Assembly: GCF_019320115.1 (NCBI RefSeq)
Contig: NC_089582.1
Span: 122,971,259-123,035,258 of the forward strand
DNA length: 64,000 nt
Direction of reading: 5' to 3'
From: Miscanthus floridulus
Taxonomy: Eukaryota > Streptophyta > Magnoliopsida > Poales > Poaceae
Shown here in pieces: positions 9,823-21,600 of the stretch; within the stretch, counting starts at the first letter, position 1; the number at the start of each line of letters is the position of its first letter. The notes beneath the pieces were generated by a model that worked only from the letters and a program-made list of their open reading frames with translations, searched no databases and was not told the DNA's origin. Position numbers and translations under genes: made by a program.

Positions 9823-12120
9823 ATGGCAAGCCCACCAGTGTCAAAGCGCCCCTATCCACCGTCAAGGGGCGGTGCTGGAGCTGGAGCTAGGGGCTGGGGC
9901 CGGGCCGGCCGGCCGTCCCCCTCCCCCCCTCCCTTGGCCTCGGATTGGGAGGTTCTGGAAGTGGAGAACGACGACGACATCCGTGAGGATGCAGCCGGGC
10001 TATTCGGCATCGATCTCGGTGACGGTGATGGCACCCATCCGATTGATCTTGATGCCGGCGACGACAACGGTGGGGTGGCAGCCTCCACTGACACTCATGG
10101 TACCTCATCGACTGGTGGTGGTGGTAAGCTCATATCTGCTGTTTGGGAGGATTTCACTGAGATTAAGGAAAATAACATACGAGTAGCTGCTATCTGTAAA
10201 ATGTGTGGCAAGAGGTATACTACTAGATCTGCTGCTGGCACTGGTCATTTGAAAAGGCACCAGAAATCTTGCAAGGCTAAACATGATAACGATAAGAGGG
10301 TCCAGTCTAGGCTTGCTCTGAATGCTGATGGTTTGCATAACTGGGTGTATGACCCTGCTATTGCTCGTATTGAGTTGTGCCGGTTGATTGCTAGGCTGGA
10401 CCTTCCATTAGGCATAGGTGAGACACAGGCCTGAGAGGATTACATTAAGCATGCTTATAACCCTAGATTTGAGAAGGTTTCCAGACAGGCCACTACTAGA
10501 GATATGGGTAAATTGTTTGCTGAGCAACGTTCTATGCTTATGAATTCTTTGTTTCCTGCTTGCTCATCTGTGTCATTGACATCTGACATTTGGTCTGGTA
10601 ATGCTAAGGAGGACTATATTTCTGTTGTTGCTCATTATGTTAGTGCTGATTGGGAGTTGCAGAAAAAGGTTATAGGTTTTAGGCTAATTAAGGTGTCACA
10701 TTCTAGTGAAAACATTGCTGAGAAGATATCTATTGTGGTTGAGGAGTTTGGGTTGATTGACAAGATCTTTGCTGTCACTTTAGACAATGCTTCAGCTAAT
10801 TCTAAGGCTTATGATATCTTGCAACCTGTCTTGTTTGGTTACTTGGGTTCTTATCCTGCACCTACACATGATGATCCTCACAAGGTCAAGTATTTGCTTG
10901 TGCATCAGCGTTGTGCCTGTCATATCATTAATCTCATTGTCAAATCTGGCTTGAAGAGGTTGAAACCTTTTATTGAAGATTTCAGAACTGCAATAAAATT
11001 TTTGAATTCCTCTAATCAAAGAATTACATTATTCAAAAAACACTGTATTGCTCAGGGTATAAGGCCTAGAAAGTTTGGATTGGATATGGATGTTAGATGG
11101 AATTCCACCTATTTAATGCTTAAGCATTTGCTACCATACAAAGAAGTATTTTCTGTGTGGCTTAACTTTAATTATGGTTCAGAATTGTTGACTGCACAGC
11201 ATTGGTATGTTGCTAAACAGATAATGGTGTTCCTGGAACTCTTTTATGATTCTACTGTTGTTCTGTCTGGTGTTTACTATCCCACAACTACACTTGTTTT
11301 GCATCATATCCTTGACATTGCTGAGCATCTGCATAAAGCTAAAACAGATCAAAATTTTAGAATGATTGCTTATCCTATGAAGCTTAAATTTCTTAAATAT
11401 TAGGAGAAAATTCCATTGCTCTATTCATATGCATTCATTCTTGATCCTAGAGCTAAGATCAAAGGATTCTTTAATGTGCTTGAATTGCTTGCTCAACATA
11501 CTGGATCCAGTTATAGTTTATACTATGGTGATGTCAAAGCTGAATTGTACAGATTGTTTTACAAGTATGAGCAGAAATTTGGTGGGGCAGCTAGGACTCA
11601 AAGGGTTTCACAGCCTTCAGCTCATTGTGGTAAGAGAAAGGAGGCATGAGGAAGGATCTTTGGAGGTCCTGGTGCTTCCCCTGGCTCTGGCTGTTCCCCC
11701 TCATCTTCATCTACTCCATCTGGTTCTGGTGTCACTAGTGAGCTCTCAGCTTACTTGGACAGTGACCCTGTCACATGTTATGAGGAATCCTTTGATATAC
11801 TGCTCTGGTGGCGTGACCACAAGCTAACCTATCCAATTCTATCTATTATGGCTCGAGATATCATGCCTGTTCCTGTATCTAGTGTCTCTTCCGAGTCTTG
11901 TTTCAGCTGTACAGCTAGGATACTCGAAGACCGACGGCGGCGCTTGTTGCCGGAGCATGTGGAGATGCTCACCTGCATGAAGGACTAGGAGCAAGCAGTA
12001 AGAAGAGAACAGCATGCACCTGAGGATATGGACCTAGAGGAGGCATTCAAGAACATCTTCCTTGATGGTGAAGGCGAAGCCAGCGGCAGCGGCAATGGCG
12101 GTGCTGCTGGTGCTGGATAG
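9823..12120 (+). pseudogene. hAT transposase with BED zinc finger and hATC dimerisation domain; four in-frame stops
   Basis: One frame runs from the ATG at 9823 to TAG at 12118-12120, about 765 codons, with no frameshift. An acidic N-terminus is followed by a BED zinc finger (VWEDFTEI, CKMCGKRY, GHLKRHQKSC). Next come the RNase-H-like catalytic region (SLTSDIWSG, ITLDNAS-like VTLDNASAN, RCACHIINLIV, DVRWNSTYLML) and the C-terminal hATC region (DILLWWRDHKLTYPILSIMA, SSESCFS). Four stops interrupt it, at 10432 (TGA), 11401 (TAG), 11647 (TGA) and 11986 (TAG). Three sit where Trp is expected, and the fourth also fits TGG. The enzyme would excise and insert hAT elements; this copy cannot make a full protein. 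Confidence 0.85.
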
Positions 12121-13193
12121 AAGAAGTGAAGAACCTCTCCTCTCGCTCTCAGGTACTCAACTCAAATCTATAACTATAAGTACCAGCCTGTTTACATTAA
12201 TGGCAAAACAATAACATGAATTATGTATAATTTTGCAGGTACTTTTGGACTTCTTTTGCTATGCTGGATACAACAAGTGAAGAAGAACTGGAGAGAGGAG
12301 AGCCTGAGAGGTACTGACTGTCTATCTCAACTAAATACTATGACTCAATCAACTCAATACTTTTGGACTGATTGGATTCTTCTATTTTTGCAGGTACTTT
12401 TGGAGTTTTGGTCTTTTGCTGGTGGCTAGTGCTGTGCTGGACTGCTGGTCTGCTGTGCTGTGCTGTGAAGCTGTGTGAGTGACTGAGTGTGGACTCTGAT
12501 TCTGTCATTCTGTTTCTGTGAACTTTGCCACAGTCATTCTGTGAACTTTGCCACAGCTGTTGGCTTTTGTAATAACACATTAAGACTAAGACTTTGAGCT
12601 GGCTGCAATCTTTTTTTCTTTTTAGGGTTTCTCACAAGGGTGAGTTTTACCTAGAAATATTTTTAATGAGGTGTCTTTGCACAAAACAGCTCCTTTTGAT
12701 CATCATTTTCATATAATCTAGCCTCCTTTTGTCTTTGTGCTGTGATCTGTGATGTGAACTGTCAGTCTGTCACTGACTGTGAATAAAAATAGTAACTTGA
12801 TCGGTTAATAGTTGTGTGAATGTGAATGTGATTATGTGAATGTTGAATGTTGATCAAATCAGTTCATAACTGTGTATGAATGTGAATGTTGATAACTGTG
12901 TGTGAATGTGAATGAAAATGCGATCTTTTGTTTGTTTAAATTTAAAAATGAAGTGTTTCAGCACTTGGTGGTTTTTTGGAGGTGTTTTTTTTTATCTGTC
13001 GGGCTGTAGGCCGGCCCGGCACGGTGAAAATGGCCGTGCCCAACGGGCGGCACGGCACGGCCAAACGGCCCACGGGCTGTGCCTTGGGCCGAAGGGCAGG
13101 CACGAGCACGGTGCAGACACGGCCCGACAGGCACGGCGGCCCGTTGAGGCACGGCACCGTTCCGGGCCGGCACGGCCTGATGGCCATGTATAC
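12121..13193. other. hAT 3' non-coding region
   Basis: No gene is seen. Three successive acttttgga/ggtactttt-type repeats follow the transposase stop (12238, 12357, 12394), suggesting small 3'-UTR or intron duplications. A tgtgaatgtgaatg simple-sequence stretch lies at about 12815-12915, and then the GGCACGGC-rich hAT subterminus. Confidence 0.5.
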
Positions 13194-13382
13194 AGAGAAG
13201 CTCTCATGCGTGGACGAGCAGTAACATGTCCTCCTCTGCTCTCCGTTGGGAGAAGGAAGTTAATTTGCTGACGTGTCTATTTTCATCGTTTCGTTGGTTA
13301 TACTACAATTTTCAAAAAAAGTACTACAGTGAAAAACAAAAATTACATTACTTTTCTGGGAAAGTTACCATGGGACGCTAGC

Positions 13383-13392
13383 TCTATATAAA
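13383..13392 (+). promoter_or_regulatory. Putative TATA box of AGO-B, copy 2
   Basis: Same ctatataaa motif and surroundings as copy 1, about 120 bp before the ATG at 13511. Confidence 0.5.
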
Positions 13393-13510
13393 CCGGGGGT
13401 GCACTCACGCCGTGCTGAACTGATTGCCTCCTCCATATTCCTTTTTCTTCTCTTCCAAGTACGTAACAGAACTCCTGCAGTCCTGCGTGTGAACTCCTGC
13501 AGTTGCGCCC

Positions 13511-15700
13511 ATGGCGAGGATTCACCGTAGCAGAGGGCGCCGCGGCGGCCGACAAGCCAACCCGCGGGTCGATCAGGCGCGGGGCTCCGGCGGCAGCAGG
13601 CGAGACGAGGCGAACCCGAGCGGCGCTGAGGCTGGGAACCGCAACGGGCACGACTACGACGACCACTCGCGCGTCGGCCGGAGCCAGCCCGCCGATCCGC
13701 GCCAAGCCGGGCCACCCCTCGCGGAGGAGCCCGCCGCGCTGCTGTGGAAGGAGTTCGAGGTGCTCGGCATCCACGTCCGCCGCGCCAAGCCCGTGTTCCC
13801 GCCGCGGGGACGCCGTGCGTCGTCAGGGCCAACCGCTTCCTCGGCCGCCTCGACGAGGACCTGAAGTCCCTGCACCAGTACAACGTAAGTGCCCACTCTT
13901 CGTTCGTTGTTGGCTTTGATCTGATCTGACCTAGCGCCATTGCCGTGGGTTCCCGTGTTTGTGGTGGTTCGTCTCGTTGTAGGTGACCATTTCGCTGGAG
14001 CCGACGACCAAGGGCGCGTACAGGGAGGTCATGACGAAGTTGGTGTCCGAGAACCAGCACACGGAGCTCGGCGGCCGCTTCCCGGCGTACGACGGCCGTG
14101 ACTCGCTCTTCACCGCGGGCGCGCTGCCGTTCGGCACCAAGGAGTTCGAGGTCACCCTCTCTGCAGGCGGCGACAAAAGGTATGTAAACTCTGCTTCTCC
14201 CTTGTTGGCCGCCGCGGAGATGCGAATATGCGATACAATTGCTCGACGAATTGTGCAGGATGGACAGGAAGTACAAGGTGGTGATCAATCATGCGACAGC
14301 GGTCAGCCTGCTGCAGCTGAGGATGCTGTTGGCGGGCTACCCCACTGACATCCCCGCGCAGGCGCTGCAGGTCCTCGAGACCGTGCTGGGTGACGTCCTC
14401 CTCAACGAACGGGACATAGAGTAATTGACGAAACATTCACCGTCTCTGAGTATCTCACTGTGTTTATGATTTTGGATGATAAATGTTCTTCGTCTGGGCT
14501 GTGAACAGACGCGTCCCGATTGGCACCAATGGTCATACACTGGGTGTTGAGGCATGGAAGGGGCTCTATCAGAGCATCAGGTCAACACAGGACGGCTTGT
14601 CTCTGATTGCAGGTCAGATATCAGTTCAATACTGAACGTGGGTTTTCCGTTTTCCTTTTCAGTTATGTACAGTATGGCATAGGATGTTTGGATAGCAGAA
14701 CTAGCCAGATAGGGGAAATTTGGATAAAATATGTACTTGTGTAAATTCATTTATGTGGTCGGTGGAATGGAAATAATATCTATTTCAGATCATTTGGACG
14801 CTGTTCTTTCATGTGATTGCTTTAAAGAAAAACTTTGGGTTGCACTTGTACATGACTACTAGACTACTAGTAATATTGTAGTTTAGAGCTTGTGTCTTTG
14901 CTAAATTTGTAATGTGCTGTAATTTTTCCATTGTAGACGTGTCCTCATCAGTTTTCGTTCAACCCCTGCTGCTGATTGACTTCGTTCAGAAGACCCTAAA
15001 GATAGATATCGTGGATAGGAACTTGACTGAACCTGAGTATGATAAGGTATCCACGCTTTCTCCTGCCCTGATACAAAATGCAATGTGCAAAAGAACTTCA
15101 GATGTATGATGTTGTTTTCTGAATTCAGCTCTTGAAGGCCATCAGGGGTGTGAAGATTGAAGTCACACACAGAGGTAATAAACGCCGTAGGTACAGAATT
15201 ACTAGCTTGTCAGTGAAGCCTACTAATGATTTGAGGTAGGATTGCTCTACTTTGCATTTATGTTCAACTTAGACTCTCTATTTCCGAATTATATGGTGCC
15301 ATCAAATTCTGCAATCAGCACTTCTAATCAAATGTTTCTTGGATCCTTAAAATATCAGTTTTGAATCAACGAGTGGAGCTACAAAGACTGTCATTGATCA
15401 CTTCAGAGAAAGGTACAACCTGGACCTGAAATACAAATCTCTCCCATGCATCGATGTTGGTAGTGAGCAGAAGCCAATTTATCTTCCTATAGAGGTTGGT
15501 AATTATGGACTTCTCAACTTCAACATGATATATTATGCTTTTATATTCCTTACTTGTCCATAGATTCTGCTGCTATTTCTGAATGTCAATTTAAATTTTA
15601 GGTTTGCAAGATAGTTCCTAGGCAGTGTTACCAGAAAAAGGTGGAAGACAGTCAGGTTTCTACTCTAAGGAAGTCAGCCTCCATCCAGCCTGAACCGGAG
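13511..15700 (+). pseudogene. AGO-B 5' half, copy 2: Argonaute N, L1 and PAZ exons
   Basis: Same exon set as copy 1, shifted by about 7.66 kb, with almost identical introns. Exon 1 is better preserved here: the frame stays open from MARIHRSRGRR through EEPAALLWKEFEVLGIHVRR to FPPRG, because the base missing in copy 1 is present. The frame break before TPCVVRANRF is shared by both copies, so it predates the duplication. A 3-bp deletion near 13848 removes one residue of the Val-Asp pair seen in copy 1. The last exon is again interrupted at cggag by the LTR. Confidence 0.85.
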
Positions 15701-16072
15701 TGTCGACAAAAGATGCTCGGTAGTCTACTGAGGGGTATCCCACGATGGTAGAGTTGTCGTAGAGGTAAGCGAGATCAGAAACGAGATGGTAATACAAGCA
15801 CCAAGACACAAAATTTAGACAGGTTCAGCCGTCAGTATGACGTAATACCTACATCCTGTGTTCTGATGTATTGCATTGAGATATATGGATCGTGTCCACT
15901 AGGGGACCCCTGCCTCTCCTTATATAGTCTGGAGGGGCAGGGTTACAAGAAAAGTATCCTATTTGGTACTATACAATAGCTTGCGGTGCACGCCTTGATC
16001 TTGTGGGTTGGGCCACCTCTGATGGTGCGGCCCATGTCTTGTCTTGTGGATACCGGGAACCATACCCTCACA
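15701..16072. repeat. Left LTR of the AGO-B LTR element, copy 2
   Basis: The same 372-bp LTR as 8042-8413, beginning TGTCGACA at the same nucleotide of AGO-B exon 8. It was copied by the tandem duplication rather than by independent insertion. Confidence 0.8.
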
Positions 16073-17280
16073 GCTAGTCCCCGAGCCTGACAGTAGGTGA
16101 CGTAGTCACGTGGTGCCAGGGTCAGAAAGTAGAAGACCAGCCGAGCAGGCAGCCAGTCCCCGGGCATAGCCTCGAGATGAGAACAAGCACATTCACCGCA
16201 AGGTGAAGTGTGCCCACTTAGTCCCCGAGCCTGCTGGAAGATGAAGAATGAATCTTGTAGTAGGGTCAAAGAAAAAGAAGTCTAAAAGCTTGCCGACGTC
16301 GTCTGACATGCGCGTATGAAGACCCCAGACGTGCTGCCCAAAATCAGCACCCTGATCCGAACAGCATGGAGCAGCTTGATAGCACACCGACGAGACGTAG
16401 CAAGATCCGACCACCAAGGGAGCACCGAGGAGTTTTGGCCCGGCCCGCGGGCTCGCGGCCTGGCCCGAGAACGGCACGGCATGGTGGCCATCGGGCCCAG
16501 GCCGGCCTGGCCCGAGCGACCAGGACGGGCTTGGGCCGCCACCCTGGCCCGTGGCACGGCACGGGCACGGCCCGGTCCAAAGAGGCGGCCCGGTGCCCCC
16601 ACGGCCCATTGGCTGGCCAGGCCAACAAGCCCCCTCTCCTGGCTCCCCCAGTCCCCCTCTTGATATAAAATGCAGGCGCCGCTGCCCCTAACCCTAACCC
16701 TAGCTTCACATTCCAAATGCCTCGCCGCTGAGTCGCTGATCGCTCTCCGCTCTCGCCTCGCGTCTGGTGCCTCGACGCCTCATCCTCGATCTGTCACCGC
16801 CGTTCGCCTGGTGCTCGCCGGCCCTGCTCCGGTGACCTCGCCGCCGGTCCTGCACCTCGCCTCCCTCCTTCCTTTCCCTCCTCTCCTCCTCCGGTGTACC
16901 ATACGCCCCTAACCCTAACCCTAGCTTCACATTCCAAATCGCCTCGCCGCTGAGTCGCTGACCGCTCTCCGCTCTCGCCTCGCGTCTAGTGCCTCGACGC
17001 CTCGTCCTCGATCTGTCGCCGCCGTTCGCCTGGTGCTCGCCGGTCCTGCTCCGGTGACCTCGCCGTCGGTCCTGCACCTCGCCTCCCTCCCTCATTTCCC
17101 TCTTCTCCTTCTCCTCCCTCCTTTCCCTCCTCTCCTCCTCCGGTGTACCATACTACCATGTGAGTGGCTTCTGTCTGTCAGTCGTTCCGCTGCCGCTCGC
17201 CGTCGTTCTAACCGGTGTCTCTCTCCTCTGGTTTGGTCTTGGGCTCTTGGCCGGCTCCCTGCCCCCGGCACTGGGCTCTG
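16073..17280 (+). mobile_element. LTR-element internal region plus 5' remnant of the hAT element
   Basis: Positions 16073-16438 match the internal region at 8414-8773. Positions 16439-17280 match the hAT left end and its duplicated leader (about 8774-9660). The sequence then joins an LTR 3' segment with no transposase left. Confidence 0.75.
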
Positions 17281-17573
17281 AGCGAGATGGTAATACAAGC
17301 ACCAAGACACAAAATTTAGACATATTCGGCCGTCAGTATGACGTAATACCTACATCCTGTGTTCTGATGTATTGCGTTGAGATGTATGGATCGTGCCCAC
17401 TAGGGGACCCCTGCCTCTCCTTATATAGTCTGGAGGAGCAGGGTTACAAAGAAAGTATCCTATTTGGTACTATACAATAGCTTGCGGTGCACGCCTTGAT
17501 CTTGTGGGCTGAGCCACCTCTGATGGTGCGGCCTCATGTCTTGTCTTGTGGATACAGGAGGCCATACCCCACA
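17281..17573. repeat. 5'-truncated right LTR of the AGO-B LTR element
   Basis: Matches the 3' four-fifths of the LTR at 8042-8413, starting at agcgagatggtaatac and ending ..cccaca. The following cggag (17574-17578) is the second copy of the target duplication, after which AGO-B coding sequence resumes. Confidence 0.8.
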
Positions 17574-17578
17574 CGGAG

Positions 17579-18404
17579 CAATCCAGTCGTCAGGTTCATG
17601 ATCTCACTGCACTTTGTGTAATATTGTGTCAGCTGTAAACTGATAAAAACTATCTTTAAGTTTTGTCTAACCTAACTTCCACTTGTCTTAGGTTGTTGAC
17701 CGAAAACGCACTAAACGTGCAAATGAATTTGGCATAGAGTTTGATGACAATCTTACAACAACAGTTGATGCTAGAGTTCTGCTGCCTCCAAATGTACTAC
17801 TTCCATGAGGTCTGATGTAGTAGTTTTAGGTCTAATGCAGTTTGTGATTGCCTTATGTGCTCTCCTTTTGTTGTTGTAGCTTAAGTATCAAGATTCTGGA
17901 TCTCAGAAAATGTGGGTTCCAATGAATGGGTACTGGAATATGAAAGACAAGGTATGTCATACTGTCATTAACTTTCTCTTATGTTCTTTAGCGAAGTAAT
18001 GAATCAAGAAAATATTTTCTTTAATTTTCCATGAATTTGATTGTACATAACTCAATATATTTCTTCTTAATCTATAACCATTGTTTGCATATTTTATTTG
18101 GATTGTTTGCAGAAAGTAATCAGCATGTTCGCTTGCTCGTAAACGATCGTAAATTTCCAGCCAGAAACAGTGTTTTTCTCTCACACAAAACCAGCCAGCA
18201 GTAAATAATCCACGATCGTTTACGGCCTCCCGAACAGGCTGAATAAATGGTGCCAAAATCAGCAACTGGGCATGTGTTAATTTTTGTCCAGATCAAGTTG
18301 AACATGATATTCGTATATGCTATCAGGAAGCACAGAACAAGCTCAAGATCAGAAGATTGACTTACTGCTTGCTATTCTGCCGGATGAAAATGACAGTTTA
18401 TATG
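17579..18404 (+). pseudogene. AGO-B central segment: PAZ-to-MID linker exons, with a MITE and a frameshift
   Basis: The exon interrupted at 8041/15700 ends here at 17593 (..QSSRQ). Exon 17692-17793 gives EFGIEFDDNLTTTVDARVLL. Exon 17880-17951 gives LKYQDSGSQKMW and NGYWNMKDK. Exon 18113-18404 gives KVI, a MITE, GAKISNWACVNF, PDQVEHDIR and LLLAILPDENDSLYG, i.e. linker 2 and the start of MID. About 40-50 residues usual between VNF and the PDQVEH motif are missing. One base is gained or lost near 18344 before KIDLLLAIL. The following intron holds the copia element. Confidence 0.8.
18122..18247. mobile_element. Short MITE (about 120 bp) inserted in an AGO-B exon
   Basis: Inverted arms tcgtaaacgatcgt and acgatcgtttacg, with gttcgcttgc at the left end and cccgaacaggct at the right, flank an internal pair of ccagcca motifs. 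It splits the codons of the conserved K-V-I / G-A-K-I-S-N-W stretch. The target duplication looks degenerate, so its superfamily (hAT-like or Tourist-like) is uncertain. Confidence 0.65.
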
Positions 18405-18472
18405 GTATTGTAGTGTTTATGACGGGATACATAGTTTCTTCACTTCTGTTACATATATGTCATGCGTGATAG

Positions 18473-18684
18473 TGTTAGAATAGGCGCCCTAATGGGCTGG
18501 CCTTGGGCCTGGCGCCTAGCCTGTTAGGCTGGCTGTCTTAGGGGTTAAGATAGATAGATTACATTGATAAGGCAAGGATCACCGTTGATTGGGTGTTTCT
18601 ATAAACCATATTGATCCTTGCCTATATATTGTACCTGTACTGCTGCTAATCTATCAATCAATTCTCGAGACCTATTCGCTCTCA
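18473..18684 (+). repeat. Left LTR of the copia element
   Basis: Starts TG and ends CA. It contains gcctatatattg as a probable TATA box (about 18620-18631) and is directly followed by the primer-binding site. Confidence 0.9.
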
Positions 18685-18696
18685 TGGTATCAGTCG
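18685..18696 (+). other. Primer-binding site of the copia element
   Basis: tggtatcagtcg directly follows the left LTR. It matches the usual plant PBS complementary to the 3' end of initiator methionine tRNA for its first nine bases. Confidence 0.75.
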
Positions 18697-21600
18697 CCTA
18701 GGTTTAGGTCTCCTCTTCCGCTGCCCACTCCACGTGCGCCGGCCCCTCGCCGCGCTGCGCCCCTCCGCGCGCCGGTACACACCGTGCTGCGCCACCATGC
18801 CCTCCACCCCTCCAGCAGCCCCCAGGGCTGGGGACGATCTGGCCGCCTCCTCTGCCACCATCCAGGAAGACGCCGTCGCCCAACGCCTCGCCGCAGAGAA
18901 GGCCAACGACGCTGCCGCCGCTGCTCAGCGTCTCGAGCGCGAGCGTTAGGCTGCGCGTGATGCTGCCCTAGCACGCGCCCTACAGGTCGAGGAGGAGGCC
19001 ACGGCCGTGGCTAAGGATCGCGACACCACCGCCCAGCGCGCTAGCGAGGCACTGGCGTGCGCTGCCAAGGAGCGGGCGGCCGCCGCTGCCACCGTTGCTC
19101 CGGAACCCTCTGGTGCCGCACCTGGAGGCCCTTCAGCGCCGCCACCCGATCTTCGGGCTGCCATGCTGCATCACGAGGCCGTTGCCCTTCTGCAGCTCCA
19201 TTCTCAGGCTGTTGCAGTCAGCAACATCCGGAACCACGTCACCACCATCCTCGACGTCGATTCCGGTAACTTCAACCACTGGCGTGATCAGTTCCTTCTC
19301 ATCCTCGGCAAGTTCTCCCTCCAGGATCACATTCGAGAAGAACCTCCAGCCCCAATTCCTCCTGATTGGGCCCGGATGGACTGCGTCGTCAAGTCCTGGA
19401 TCGTCGCCACGCTCACCGACGACCCTGGCGAGATCATCTCTGCCCAGGGCTCCACCGCTCGCCATGCCTGGCTCGTCGTCGAGTCGCAGTTCCTTGGCAA
19501 CCGTGAGGCTCGCTCCATCCACCTCGAGACACGGTTTCACAACCTTGTCCAGGGCAACCTCTCCGTCACCGACTACTGCCGCAAGTTGAAAAAGATGGCC
19601 GATGATCTCACGGCCCTTGGCGAGGTCGTCACCGACCACACGCTCATCCTCAACGTGATCCACGGCCTCAACGAGCGCTTCAGCCATGTTGGGACGCTCC
19701 TTCGTCGAGCTCGACCGTTCCCCACCTTCCTGGAGGCTCGTGACGACCTCATCCTCGAGGAACTCACCATGGAGACCCGCAAGGACGCACCTGCCACTAC
19801 GCTAGCCGCCTCCACCACTCCTAGCCCTGCCCCTGTGTCCTCCGGCACGGGCGCTGGGGGGCACTCCAAGCCGCCTAACAACCGTCGTAGCAAGCGCGAC
19901 GGTGGCGGCAAAGGCAACAGTGGCGGTGGCCCTCCTGGATAGGGGTCACGCCCCACTAGTGGCGCCCAACAGCAGCAGCAGCCGGCCGACAGGTGGCCAT
20001 GGCCCAGCGTCTACAACCCCTGGACTGGAACCATTCAGATGTGGCTAGGGGGACCTCGTCCACCACTGGCACCCATCCCAGTGCCTCCTCACCTGCAGGC
20101 GTAGCAGCAGGCACAACAGCATGCGCAGCAGCAGGCCTTCCTCACCCAACAGCAGCAGCACGCCCTTATTGTCCACCAGTAGGCCGCTGCCCTCCCTGCT
20201 CCTAATGGCACTGGACAGTGGGTCGCCCCTGGGTATTACAACCCGGTGGCCGACCTCCCCTCTTGGGACCCGACGACCCTCGCCTCTGCCTTCAGCACCA
20301 CGTCGCTGACCCCTCCTACGTCCAACGAGTGGTACTTCGACTCAGGTGCTACTTCTCATATGACATCTCAGTCCTCCTCTCTTTCACATGTTCTTCTCCC
20401 ATGGTACCCTACTCCTTCATCCATTGTTGTCGGTAATGGCTCTCTTCTTCCTGTCACTGCCACTGGCTCTATAGAGTTGTCTCCTAATTTACGTCTTAAT
20501 AATGTCCTTGTGTCGTCACAAATTATTAAGAATCTTATCTCTGTTCGCCAATTTACTACCGACAATAATTGTTCTGTTGAGTTTGACCCCTCTGGTTGTT
20601 CTATGAAGGTTCTTCCATCTCGAACCGAGATCATCAGGTGCAATAGCTCTGGGCCGCTATACCCTCTGTGCCTACCCCCAGCACACTCCCTTGTCGCCTA
20701 GGCTTCCTCCCCACTGTGGCATCGGCGTCTTGGCCACCCCGGTCATGAGGCATTGTCGAAGCTCGCGTCTAGTGTCTCCTGTCATATTCAGGATTGCTCA
20801 GAGTTATGTCATGCTTGTCAGTTAGGGCGTCATGTTCGTTTGCCCTTTCATGAGTCCACCTCCCGTGCATCCACCAAGTTTGATCTTATACATTGTGATT
20901 TATGGACCTCTCCAGTTGTCCGCATTTCTGGTTATAAATACTACTTGGCCATACTTGATGATTGCACTCATTATTTGTGGACGTTTCCTTTGCGGCTTAA
21001 ATCTGACACTTTCAGCACGCTTGCTCACTTCATCGCTCACACCTCCACCCAGTTTGGTGCCCGGGTCAAGGCTGTTCAGTGCGACAACGGGAAAGAGTTT
21101 GATAACTCTAGCTCCCATCAGTTTTTCCTCACTTAGGACATCCACCTTCGCATGTCTTGTCCCTACACATCGTCTCAAAACGGTAAAGCTGAACGCATTA
21201 TTCGCTCCATCAATAATGTTGTTCGCTCACTGCTCTTTCAGGCATCCTTACCTCCGTTCTACTGGGTAGAGGCCCTCTCTATAGCCACTGTTCTGCTCAA
21301 CATACTGCCTACCAAGACTCTACAGTTTTCCATGCCACACCTTGCCCTGTTTGGCAAGCCACCAGCATATGATCACCTATGAGTCTTCAGTTGCAAATGT
21401 TACCCAAACATGTCGGCTACTGCACCCCACAAACTCTCCCCTAGGTCTGTCCTGTGTGTCTTCCTAGGCTATTCCGCTCATCACAAAGGGTACCGCTGCC
21501 TTGACCTCTCCTCCATAGAGTCATTGTCTCCCGGCATGTCATCTTCGATGAAACGACCTTTCCCTTTGCTGAGCGCCATGGTCCTAGTGCTCTAGCAGAC

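Larger units (their letters stand above)
8774..13188 (+). mobile_element. hAT-superfamily transposon, about 4.4 kb, inside the LTR element
   Basis: The transposase gene lies between two ends very rich in GGCCCG/CACGGC motifs (8774-8960 and 13005-13185), a subterminal arrangement typical of one grass hAT group. The left end reads ttttggcccggcc and the right end ..tgatggccatgtataca. I could not identify a clean terminal inverted repeat or 8-bp duplication, probably because the right end coincides with the duplication junction, so the ends are approximate. Confidence 0.7.
5517..13193. repeat. Tandem duplication unit 1 (AGO-B promoter to hAT 3' end), about 7.68 kb
   Basis: From the motif agagaagctctcatgcg at 5517 the sequence runs parallel to that beginning at 13194, with an offset of about 7.66-7.68 kb. 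The shared stretch includes the AGO-B promoter, eight exons, the LTR element inserted in exon 8 and the start of the hAT element. The junction at 13193/13194 joins the hAT 3' end directly to the AGO-B upstream region, so the duplication happened after both insertions. Copy 2 lacks about 28 bp found at 5613-5640 of copy 1. Confidence 0.85.
13194..17280. repeat. Tandem duplication unit 2, truncated (AGO-B promoter to hAT leader)
   Basis: This is a near-copy of 5517-9660. It contains the AGO-B promoter and eight exons, the complete left LTR, the internal region and the hAT 5' leader. It then breaks at 17280 into the 3' part of an LTR, so the hAT transposase gene and the rest of the internal region were deleted from this copy. 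Confidence 0.85.
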
